The position numbers and the translations under genes were made by a program. From an uncultured Actinomyces sp. (lineage in GTDB: Bacteria; Actinomycetota; Actinomycetes; Actinomycetales; Actinomycetaceae): a stretch of DNA of 64,000 nt. The stretch is from NCBI GenBank assembly GCA_946998115.1, contig CAMPYB010000004.1:1-64000 (forward strand). The letters run 5' to 3'. Positions 56,765 to 64,000 of the stretch are shown here, in pieces (within the stretch, counting starts at the first letter, position 1; each line of letters begins with the position of its first letter). Under the pieces are notes generated by a model. That model ran no database searches. It saw only the letters and a list, made by a program, of their open reading frames with translations, and was not told the origin of the DNA.

Positions 56765-57804
56765 TTTAGTCTCCATGAAACATTGTCGTTATTTTTTATT
56801 TTTTCTGCTACTCGCAATCTCACTGACTTTGCACGTGAATTACTTTCTTTTTCTTTTTGTGTTGCTTTAAAAGCTTTTTTTGTAATAAGTTTTAGATATG
56901 GTTCATCTTTTTCAGGAATTATAGGAATGTCGATTGGTACTGATGTAATACTTCCTTGTGTAAATATTGTTTTTACCATTCTATCTTCTAAAGAATGATA
57001 TGATTCCACAGCAATTCTGCCTCCTACCCGCAAAGACGAAAGCGCATCAGGTAATGTTTTTTTCAATATTTCAAGTTCTTTATTTACTTCTATACGCAAC
57101 GCCTGATAAGTTTTTTTGCACGGATTTTTACTATTTCTTTTAGCTACAGCTGGTAAAGCTTCACGTATTATTTCATTTAAATCTTCACTTGTTTTTATAG
57201 GCTTTTCCGCACGTTTTTCAACTATAGCTTTAGCTATTCTTCTAGCAAATTTTTCTTCACCATATAAATAGAGTATTTTTGAAAGTTGTTCTTCACTATA
57301 AGTTTCCAGTATTTTCTTCGCATCTAGATCGTTTGTTTTATCCATACGCATATCTAATTCAACATTTCTTGCGTATGAAAAACCACGTTCATCAATGTCT
57401 AATTGAAGCGATGAAACTCCTAAATCCATCAATATTGCATCTGCTTTTGAATTTGGGCAGTACTTTTCTACTATTTCTTTAATATTGTCATAAGTTGTAT
57501 GAACAAATATTATACGATCAGAATATTTTTTCGTTCTTTCTTTAGCTATTTCTATTGCTTGTTTATCTCTGTCTATTCCTATCACATGCAAATTATTAAA
57601 TCTTTCCAAAGCTGCTAATGAATGACCTGCCATTCCAAGTGTGCAATCTATCATATATGCTTTTTTCTCAAAATCTACTGCAGGTTCCAAAAAATTCAGG
57701 CACTGTTCTAAAAGCACAGGTTTGTGTATTTCATTTATGTCTTTTTCTGTCGTAATATTTTTATCTTTTTCAATTTTTTCGCAATTATTATTTCTTTTTT
57801 CCAT
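56761..57804 (-). CDS. rsmH: 16S rRNA (cytosine1402-N4)-methyltransferase RsmH
   Basis: Methylates C1402 in the ribosomal P site. HKPVLLEQCLNFLEP, DCTLGMAGHSLAALE (SAM site), ILMDLGVSSLQLD, RGFSYARNVELDMRMD and YHSLEDRMVK are signatures. ATG 57804 has a perfect AAAGGAGGTGA upstream; the GTG at 57813 lies inside that site. Also known as MraW. Confidence 0.97.
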   Translation of the reverse strand: MEKRNNNCEKIEKDKNITTEKDINEIHKPVLLEQCLNFLEPAVDFEKKAYMIDCTLGMAGHSLAALERFNNLHVIGIDRDKQAIEIAKERTKKYSDRIIFVHTTYDNIKEIVEKYCPNSKADAILMDLGVSSLQLDIDERGFSYARNVELDMRMDKTNDLDAKKILETYSEEQLSKILYLYGEEKFARRIAKAIVEKRAEKPIKTSEDLNEIIREALPAVAKRNSKNPCKKTYQALRIEVNKELEILKKTLPDALSSLRVGGRIAVESYHSLEDRMVKTIFTQGSITSVPIDIPIIPEKDEPYLKLITKKAFKATQKEKESNSRAKSVRLRVAEKIKNNDNVSWRLK

Positions 57805-57838
57805 TATTTTCACCTCCTTTGCTTATTTATTATTTCTT

Positions 57839-58270
57839 TTAAAATACTCCAGGCATTATTTCATCTTCTGTGTTGGAAAATATCTCTTCTTGTGCGTTTG
57901 AATATTCACTCCATATCTTTCTGTCCCATATTTCTATTCGCGATCCAACACCTATCACTGAAAGTTCTTTATCAATATTTGCATACTCTCTAAGTTGCGC
58001 AGTTATAGTAATACGTCCTTGCTTATCAGGTATTTCATCACTTGCTCCTGAAAGCATAATTCTCGAGTAGTCTCGCGCTTGTTTAGATGTTAGAGAAGTA
58101 TTTTTTAAAGCTTTATAAATATTGTCAAATTCATTTATTGGGAAAACATATAGGCATCGATCTTGTCCTTTAGTTATTACTAAACCATTTTCAAGTTGAT
58201 TTCTAAATTTAGATGGCAAAATCAATCTGCTTTTAGCATCTAACTTCGGTTCGTAAGTACCTAAGAACAT
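57839..58270 (-). CDS. mraZ: Transcriptional regulator MraZ
   Basis: First gene of the dcw operon, a DNA-binding AbrB-like protein. Two copies of the SpoVT/AbrB-like half: GTYEPKLDAKSRLILPSKFR and later SDEIPDKQGRITITAQLREY. 143 residues. ATG 58270 with GGGAGGAGG 4 nt before it is the start; the frame is open to 58324 but that part is the operator region. In other species it represses this operon by binding GTGG-type boxes, which are present here. Confidence 0.96.
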   Translation of the reverse strand: MFLGTYEPKLDAKSRLILPSKFRNQLENGLVITKGQDRCLYVFPINEFDNIYKALKNTSLTSKQARDYSRIMLSGASDEIPDKQGRITITAQLREYANIDKELSVIGVGSRIEIWDRKIWSEYSNAQEEIFSNTEDEIMPGVF

Positions 58271-58281
58271 GTATCCTCCTC

Positions 58282-58324
58282 CCACACTTTTCCACTTACA
58301 CCACAATACTCCACTTCGCTCCAC
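58282..58324 (-). promoter_or_regulatory. MraZ operator: five GTGG boxes at helical spacing
   Basis: On the minus strand GTGG occurs at 58321-58324, 58311-58314, 58301-58304, 58292-58295 and 58282-58285, that is at steps of 10, 10, 9 and 10 bp, mostly as GTGGAG/GTGGTG. E. coli MraZ binds three TGGGN boxes separated by 5 nt. A TAAAAT box lies a few bases upstream (about 58332-58337), so the boxes cover the start site and leader. Confidence 0.75.
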
Positions 58325-58529
58325 TTTTCTATATTTTAACTCTACACTACCCCATTTTTATATAAAAAAATCACATTAAATAATTTTTAATAAATTTATT
58401 TTATAAACGTTTAAATAATTAAAAATAAAGACAAAACACTTGTAAGGAAAAATGTTTTCAAAACAAAACTATCTCATTAAAAATATAAATCAGATTGTAT
58501 ATAAAAAACGGAAAATATTTAAAAATAAA

Positions 58530-58850
58530 CTACTTTTTTTTCGGAGCAAAACTTTCAATCAAACTTGCTATAGAATACAATGCAATACCAAATCCGAACA
58601 TAGCGAAACCTATAGTTATAAAAACACTATAAGTAGAATAAGCATGCACAGCGAAAATAATCAAAAACAATGCTACTATGCAACCAACAAAACCAATAAT
58701 TGCTTTTTTAGCATTAAAATATCTAGGAACTTTAGGTAAATGAACTTCAACACCATCGTCTGTTATACGTTTACTACTTTTATCTTGAGAACTTTTTATA
58801 TCCTCTTCCAACTCGGCCAGAATATTCTCTTCATATTCAGAAAGAGCCAT
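58530..58850 (-). CDS. DUF3040 membrane protein
   Basis: A 106-residue protein with the family start MALSEYEENILAELEEDI and two hydrophobic segments (KAIIGFVGCIVALFLIIFAV and VFITIGFAMFGFGIALYSIA). DUF3040 genes sit just upstream of mraZ in many actinobacteria, so this is a good lineage marker. Function unknown. GAGGGGAAAG precedes the ATG. The gap to mraZ holds the operator and AT-rich sequence only. Confidence 0.88.
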   Translation of the reverse strand: MALSEYEENILAELEEDIKSSQDKSSKRITDDGVEVHLPKVPRYFNAKKAIIGFVGCIVALFLIIFAVHAYSTYSVFITIGFAMFGFGIALYSIASLIESFAPKKK

Positions 58851-58972
58851 CTTTCCCCTCTCAAGCCGTAAACTTTATAACAAATTATTCATAAAGAATT
58901 CTAACATACATTTACATAAAATATATAAAATCAGAAAAATAATTTTCAACACATAAAATATCAAATAGTATT

Positions 58973-59009
58973 ATAAAAATGGAGTCTCCAACACAAATGG
59001 AGACCCCAT
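58973..59009 (-). terminator. Terminator of the MucBP/InlB-repeat surface protein
   Basis: On the minus strand ATGGGGTCTCCA (58998-59009) pairs with TGGAGACTCCAT (58979-58990), one wobble, followed by TTTTTAT. Confidence 0.85.
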
Positions 59010-59020
59010 ATCAAATTATA

Positions 59021-62000
59021 TTATTTCTTTTTCTTATTAGATTTTCTAGCGCAAACAATCAACACGCCAAGTATTCCTAAAGCAAATAATAAACAATACT
59101 TATCTACTTGCATATAATCGCCTGTATTAGGAATATTGCCCTGTCCTGCCTTTTTCACCAAAATTATGCATTTTTGCAATCTTTCATCCCATATTCTACC
59201 AAGTCCTACACATTTATCTTTTGGAATAAAACCAGTAGAAGAGAAACCATAGTTCGGCTTATTTGGTTTAGGAGCATTATTTATATAATAAACTTTAAAT
59301 ACAAGCTCATTAGAATGATCTAAAATTCCCTCTGTTATAGATTTTTCCTTATTCAAAATATATGGAACACCATTAACTACAATCTTATCATCAGGAGTAA
59401 TAGAAACTTTCTTTCCGTTCACATCTTCAAAGTTTTGAGTAAACTTATCATTTAACTTGTATTGATTTTGATTATCCGCAAAGAAATACTCGACTTTATA
59501 TTTAGAATCTTTATTGCGATTATACACAAAAGTCATAACATTTTTATCCACATCTTGCGATAACACTAATGTATTCTGACGTATTTGTGGCGTATAATTA
59601 TCAAATTCTTTAAAATTCTTTGTATCGATAGATTTACCTGTCTTAACTACTTCACTACCTAATTGTTTTTCTACAGGCTCACCGTTTTCATACTCTTTTC
59701 CAACATAAATTATTTTATATTCAACAGTTTTAAAAGGAGCATAATAGAAAGTAATAACATTTTTTGCATTATCATTTGAAACTGTTATCGACTTATAGTT
59801 CCTATCTGGCAAATACCCATTTTTAACAATAGCTCTGTTAGTGAACAAAGAATTTACAGCAAGATTATTTATAACTTGCTCAGAAATTACTTCCTTCTCA
59901 TCATTTTGAGAACCAATTACATAACGAACTTTTACGTTACCAAATTGTTCAGCTTCCCAAATCGCTTTAAGATAAGTATCAGACAAAATAGGATTTCTAA
60001 AATCGAAATAATTTTCAGATAAAGCATTATTTCGGTACTCTTTCCAACCTATAAAACGATAACCAGGCTTTTTAGGCTTTGAAAGTTCATCCACTGCATG
60101 ATTCCAGGCAACTTGTTTAGTTACGCTATCAGTTCCATTATCTTTATCAAAGACAACTTTTACTTTGTCTTTTCCACTTTCCCATTTAGCATACAAATGG
60201 TGCGTACCTGTTGCAGGCATTTTATCACTAGCTTGAAGAGGATGCTTATATTCTAGATCCCAATACCAGCCTGAAAATACGAAATCGTTTGGAACTGAAG
60301 CAGGTTTTTGCGGAGGGGTTTTCACAGCATCAAGCTTGGACAATTCGTAATCATATAAAACATCAATTTTTACGTTATCATCCAAATTTGAAACATCTGA
60401 ATGAATTTCCAAAGGATAAGAATTACGTTTCATATAAGCATTTACTATACGAGTTTGCCTACCATTAGTATTTTCTGATTTTATTTCAAATGCTTTCCAA
60501 GATCCAAAATCTTTCATTTTAGATTCATCGCCATGGAAACCAATTTTTTTAAAACCGCCATAGCCTCGCATTGCTTTCGATTCTGACACTACATATTTTT
60601 CATCAGGTTGATCCGCATAATCAGCAGATATATTATCGCCTAATTTTTCATAAAAAACATTTACATGTAAATCTTGTTTTTCAAATCTATCACTTATTGA
60701 TTGCTTAGGTAACAATATAAAAGCTAAATGCCTGTTTTCATCATTAGCATTTTTAACGCCCCAAAATAGTTCAGGACCTGCTTTTACATATTTCTCAGGC
60801 ATAAATCTGTCTTTATTATTTTGAGTAGGATATGTCAAAACAGTTGTATATAACATATAAGAATTAGGTATATTTGTTACATTTTCTTCTTTAACCCACT
60901 TATCAGACAAATCTTGTCCAAGTTTTGCCTCAATCACATAAGGATTATTTTCATCGTATGTTTTACCTTTAATATTAATTACAGGTGAAAAATTTTTAGC
61001 TGTATCATCAATACCATTAGCATATTTACCATACTCAAGTTTTACAGTTTTACGTTTATAGAACACATCCACATGTGCACAACCGTCTGCAGTTATAGTT
61101 TTATTTGCATTAGCTTCAGATGTTTTTTGTACGTCACGTACGAAAAAATCTTTCCAATACTTCTGTTGTTCGTGACTTAAATCAGGAAAAATCAAACCTG
61201 GTTGATCATCTGGTGCACTAATGCTTTGATCAAGCTTTCCTGTAGCATAATAACTTCCTGCATAGGAATAATTATTATTGTCAGCATTTTCAATGAAGTA
61301 TCTTATAGTATAAGGAATTTTAGTCTTTGGCTCCCAAACAGCATTTACATCAATATCTTCAGCAGGCATTTTTGCAGGCAAAGCCTTATCCCAATTAGAA
61401 AATGTGTATCCTTCGCGAATCGGATTTTTAACATTCGCTGAAAAAGCGGATAAATCATCACCAAATTTAAAAACTCCTCCAAAAATGAACTTACCATTTG
61501 CACCTTTATAAGTAACTTTGTAAGAATTTCTCTTATATTTAAGTTGTAAATCTAGTGCGCCATCTTCTCTAGGTATTTTCACTTTAGGAACTGGCAAAAC
61601 TTGAGTAAATCCATCGTATTTTTTGCCTTGAGCAACTGCGATTTCACCAATTTTTCCTTTAGATTCTTCAGATTCAACTGGAATATATGAACCATCTAGT
61701 TGTTCTTGTAAATGAGTAACTTTATATGTAACTTCATTGGATGCATATTTCACGACAATTGTTGTATCTTGATCAAATGTAGAAAAATCTAAATCAACTT
61801 GACTCTTATCAGGAACATATCCATCTACATTTGGAGAAACAATATTCCTATGCAAAGGATACCCTTTAGGAACAGTAGCTATATAACTTTGAGCTAATTC
61901 TCTAGGATTTTCTTCATCAGTTACATATTTTATAGTTACTGTAAAAACTTCACCAATATTTTCACTAGGTGTAATAATAGGATAAGATGTATCGTCTTCT

Positions 62001-62158
62001 TGAGTGTTTTGCTGATCATTGCTTAATGATGAGCTTTCAGACAAATCTTTCGCAATACCATAACCATAAGCAAAATTTATATTAGAAAACAACAAAACAA
62101 TTGCTAATATAAATCCAAAAATTCTTTTACAAATTTGTCCCATCAACTTACCAATCAT
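59021..62158 (-). CDS. Sortase-anchored surface protein with InlB-type and MucBP-like repeats
   Basis: A 1045-residue wall protein. Signal peptide (ICKRIFGFILAIVLLFSNI, cleavage near YGYG). The ectodomain is a string of beta-rich modules with two InlB B-repeat/Flg_new-like units (NPIREGYTFSNWDKALP and KPKKPGYRFIGWKEY endings). Several MucBP-like units of the form VKVRYV...GYLPD and YKIIYVGKEY...DNYTP are present. A Cys-containing stretch (FIPKDKCVGLGRIWDERLQK) precedes IPNTG (about 59120-59134), a hydrophobic helix and KSNKKKK. The anchor motif is IPxTG rather than LPxTG, seen in some sortase substrates. Probable adhesin; ligand unknown. ATG 62143 is an alternative start. Confidence 0.82.
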   Translation of the reverse strand: MIGKLMGQICKRIFGFILAIVLLFSNINFAYGYGIAKDLSESSSLSNDQQNTQEDDTSYPIITPSENIGEVFTVTIKYVTDEENPRELAQSYIATVPKGYPLHRNIVSPNVDGYVPDKSQVDLDFSTFDQDTTIVVKYASNEVTYKVTHLQEQLDGSYIPVESEESKGKIGEIAVAQGKKYDGFTQVLPVPKVKIPREDGALDLQLKYKRNSYKVTYKGANGKFIFGGVFKFGDDLSAFSANVKNPIREGYTFSNWDKALPAKMPAEDIDVNAVWEPKTKIPYTIRYFIENADNNNYSYAGSYYATGKLDQSISAPDDQPGLIFPDLSHEQQKYWKDFFVRDVQKTSEANANKTITADGCAHVDVFYKRKTVKLEYGKYANGIDDTAKNFSPVINIKGKTYDENNPYVIEAKLGQDLSDKWVKEENVTNIPNSYMLYTTVLTYPTQNNKDRFMPEKYVKAGPELFWGVKNANDENRHLAFILLPKQSISDRFEKQDLHVNVFYEKLGDNISADYADQPDEKYVVSESKAMRGYGGFKKIGFHGDESKMKDFGSWKAFEIKSENTNGRQTRIVNAYMKRNSYPLEIHSDVSNLDDNVKIDVLYDYELSKLDAVKTPPQKPASVPNDFVFSGWYWDLEYKHPLQASDKMPATGTHHLYAKWESGKDKVKVVFDKDNGTDSVTKQVAWNHAVDELSKPKKPGYRFIGWKEYRNNALSENYFDFRNPILSDTYLKAIWEAEQFGNVKVRYVIGSQNDEKEVISEQVINNLAVNSLFTNRAIVKNGYLPDRNYKSITVSNDNAKNVITFYYAPFKTVEYKIIYVGKEYENGEPVEKQLGSEVVKTGKSIDTKNFKEFDNYTPQIRQNTLVLSQDVDKNVMTFVYNRNKDSKYKVEYFFADNQNQYKLNDKFTQNFEDVNGKKVSITPDDKIVVNGVPYILNKEKSITEGILDHSNELVFKVYYINNAPKPNKPNYGFSSTGFIPKDKCVGLGRIWDERLQKCIILVKKAGQGNIPNTGDYMQVDKYCLLFALGILGVLIVCARKSNKKKK

Positions 62159-62245
62159 CTTTGTACATCAAAAAGTACACTTATACCATATCTTAAAAAT
62201 TTATGTTATTAACAATTAATGAATTATAGCATAAAAACTTTACGT

Positions 62246-63526
62246 CTACTCACTATCTATCATGCAAGCTGGAAATATAATTTTATCACCAAATTTTTTC
62301 TTAATATCATCACTTGCTTTTAATAAAAAGTTTTTCTTTTGCAATGAATGTGAATCAATATCATTTATATCCTCAAATAATACTTGTTCCACACCTTTGG
62401 AAATAGCAGAAAAATTAGATATTTTGACTCCTAAAAGTCTTATTCCTGCCTTTTTATAATCAATTTTCTCTAAGAGAGATAATATTGTTTCAAAAATAAT
62501 ACAATCATCACTAGTTGCAATTTGCAAAGTTTTATCACGAGTTATAGAAGTAAAATCAGCAAATTTTATTTTAATAGAAAATGTTCTACCTAAAAGTCCT
62601 TTATTTCTAGCTGTAAAAGCAGATTTTTTAACCAATTTGAAAATATTTTTTCTCAAAGTTTCAAAATCATAAACATCTTTTTCAAAAGTTTTTTCATTTG
62701 AAATAGACTTATCTTTTTTATGCTCACCAACACTTCTTCTATCAATGCCGTGAGATAATTCATAAACTTTATTCCCTAAAGCTCCTCCGAGCATATGACA
62801 CAAAGCATCTGGGGAAAGTTTTGACAATTCACTTACTGTTTCCACTCCTTTTTTTGCTAGAATAGACTGATTTTTCTTTCCTAATCCCCAAATAGCTTTT
62901 ACAGATAAAGTATTTAAAAATTTCATAGAATTTTCACGAGAAATAAGCAAAGTGTTGCAAGGCTTTGCCATACTTGAAGCTATTTTTGCTAAAAACATAT
63001 TTTCAGCAATACCAACAGAAGCTGATAAACCAGTTTTAGAATATATCTCAGAGCGAATACGAGCCGCGATTTCAAGAGGAGAACCAAATATTCTCTGCAC
63101 TGAAGAAACATCAATAAAAGCTTCATCAATAGATAAAGGCTCCACTTTGTCACTATAAGTATTAAAAATAGCAAATATTTGATTACTTATTTTTTTATAA
63201 TATTCAATTCTCGGTTGTAAAAAAATTCCTTTTGGGCACAAAACCTGTGCCTGCTTAATCGGCATTGCACAGTGAACACCAAACTTACGTGCCTGATAAT
63301 TCGCAGTAGATACTACTGCTCTATCAGATACACCTCCTACTATCACAGGCATACCGACAATATGAGGATTGCTTTTTTCTTCACAAGCCGCAAAAAAACA
63401 GTCCATATCTACATGCAAAATATTACAATTTATATCAGATTTACCCCACTTGTATTCAGACGGCAAAAATTTTATATGTTCCTTCCCTTCATTGGAATTT
63501 TTTTCACAAACAAAATCTTCCATCAT
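62246..63526 (-). CDS. dinB: DNA polymerase IV DinB
   Basis: Y-family lesion-bypass polymerase, 426 residues. Catalytic carboxylates lie in HVDMDCFFAACEE and SIDEAFIDVS. SVGIAENMFLAKIAS and the helix-hairpin-helix WGLGKKNQSILAKKGVETV follow, then the little-finger domain. The N-terminus is extended by about 35 residues (from MMEDFVCEK). ATG at 63526 and 63523 are both possible. No beta-clamp peptide is obvious at the C-terminus (ACMIDSE). Confidence 0.95.
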   Translation of the reverse strand: MMEDFVCEKNSNEGKEHIKFLPSEYKWGKSDINCNILHVDMDCFFAACEEKSNPHIVGMPVIVGGVSDRAVVSTANYQARKFGVHCAMPIKQAQVLCPKGIFLQPRIEYYKKISNQIFAIFNTYSDKVEPLSIDEAFIDVSSVQRIFGSPLEIAARIRSEIYSKTGLSASVGIAENMFLAKIASSMAKPCNTLLISRENSMKFLNTLSVKAIWGLGKKNQSILAKKGVETVSELSKLSPDALCHMLGGALGNKVYELSHGIDRRSVGEHKKDKSISNEKTFEKDVYDFETLRKNIFKLVKKSAFTARNKGLLGRTFSIKIKFADFTSITRDKTLQIATSDDCIIFETILSLLEKIDYKKAGIRLLGVKISNFSAISKGVEQVLFEDINDIDSHSLQKKNFLLKASDDIKKKFGDKIIFPACMIDSE

Positions 63527-63574
63527 ACTCTCATATAAACAATCAAATCTATTATTGTAATATTCAAAAATGTA

Positions 63575-64000
63575 TTAGCTATCTCTTTTTTTAAAAAATT
63601 TCTTAAAGAAAGAAACGTTTTTATTATTTTCACCATTTTTCTGACTAGAATCATAAATATTCTTAGTTTTCCGATCTGGTGATTCATCTTGATGTTTCAA
63701 AAATGCTTCTATAGTTTTCGCTAAATCATTATCGGAAGAAAAATTATCCCCTGAAACAGCAGAAGAAGCAATATTGCTTTCATGCTTATTTTTATCAAAT
63801 TCTTCTTCCAATGAATGTATCAAATTAGCGTTTTGCACAATATCAGGATTATTTTCAAGAACTTGAGTTACATAATCACACGTAGCTGCCAAATCTCCTA
63901 AAGGTAAATCCAAACCAGTCGTAAAAGAAAATTTTTCTAACAAGCTATAAGCACCTTGTGGGTAATCACTATCAGATAAGTAAAAAGGAATAGCTGAAAT
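63575..64000 (-). CDS. PAC2-family protein, C-terminal part (cut by window edge)
   Basis: The frame is open to the right edge of the window and continues beyond it. The visible part reads ISAIPFYLSDSDYPQGAYSL at the edge, then TGLDLPLGDLAATCDYVTQV, then an acidic helix and a Lys-rich tail (FFKKFFKKRDS). These match the C-terminal region of PAC2/proteasome-assembly-chaperone-like proteins that are common in actinobacteria and have no agreed bacterial function. It lies upstream of dinB with a 48-nt gap. The real start is outside the window. Confidence 0.7.
   Translation of the reverse strand: MSAIPFYLSDSDYPQGAYSLLEKFSFTTGLDLPLGDLAATCDYVTQVLENNPDIVQNANLIHSLEEEFDKNKHESNIASSAVSGDNFSSDNDLAKTIEAFLKHQDESPDRKTKNIYDSSQKNGENNKNVSFFKKFFKKRDS

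Noticed and set aside
58271..58324. N-terminal extension of MraZ
   Set aside because: These codons coincide with the GTGG operator boxes, and a strong ribosome site precedes the canonical start.

Overview
The window is chromosomal DNA of an AT-rich actinobacterium, class Actinomycetia by gene content. The evidence is the set and order of housekeeping genes: rplU-rpmA-obgE-proB-proA-nadD-rsfS; recG-rsmD-coaD-SepIVA-YceD-rnc; a DAK2 protein next to rpmB; and a dcw cluster with a DUF3040 gene upstream, no ftsA or ddl, and pgeF, sepF, yggT and divIVA (wag31) after ftsZ. Such a low GC content (about one third G+C in good housekeeping genes, far less in some others) is unusual for this class. Several sortase-anchored surface proteins suggest a host-associated life. 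I cannot name the genus.

Layout. 1-8.8 kb: four cell-wall-anchored proteins or tails: an M26-type zinc metallopeptidase with SHIRT-like repeats, an orphan LPxTG tail, a YPDG/Rib-type repeat protein and an LAxTG protein of unknown function. 8.9-10.15 kb: a small GC-richer cassette holding a frameshifted secreted-protein gene, an XRE regulator and a four-helix membrane protein. It ends in TTTTGCGC-type repeats beside a tRNA-Ala(GGC) gene. 10.3-20 kb, minus strand: a histidine phosphatase, rsfS, nadD, proA, proB, obgE, rpmA, rplU and an RNase E/G. 20-27.3 kb, minus strand: rnc, YceD, SepIVA-like, coaD, rsmD, recG and a strongly eroded DAK2/FakA-like protein, with rpmB divergent. 27.8-34 kb: galE, a secreted GH25 lysozyme with LGFP-like repeats, a small membrane protein, a LysR regulator, a Fur-family regulator and an S4 protein. 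34.1-39.4 kb: dnaE, rluD and lspA. 39.5-58.9 kb: a complete dcw division and cell-wall cluster read on the minus strand from mraZ to divIVA. 59-64 kb: another large surface protein, dinB, and a PAC2-family gene cut by the window edge.

How the genes fit together. The dcw block makes lipid II (murE, murF, mraY, murD, murG, murC) and builds the septum (ftsL, ftsI, ftsW, ftsQ, ftsZ, sepF, divIVA). Most junctions from rsmH to ftsQ overlap by 1-8 nt, which implies one long coupled transcript. ftsZ and divIVA also have their own promoter-like sequences, and a strong terminator follows divIVA. mraZ has five CCAC/GTGG boxes spaced about one helical turn apart at its start, as expected for MraZ autoregulation. 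The surface proteins and the LGFP-GH25 lysozyme act on or attach to the wall that this cluster makes; no sortase gene lies in the window.

I found no CRISPR array, transposase, integrase, phage module or convincing new defence system. The strongest unexplained signals are the GC-rich cassette with its repeats, the DAK2 protein without its catalytic motif, the altered MurE specificity motif and several candidate regulatory leaders. Start codons were moved from the longest reading frame wherever a Shine-Dalgarno sequence, an overlap or family N-termini favoured another codon; each case is noted.
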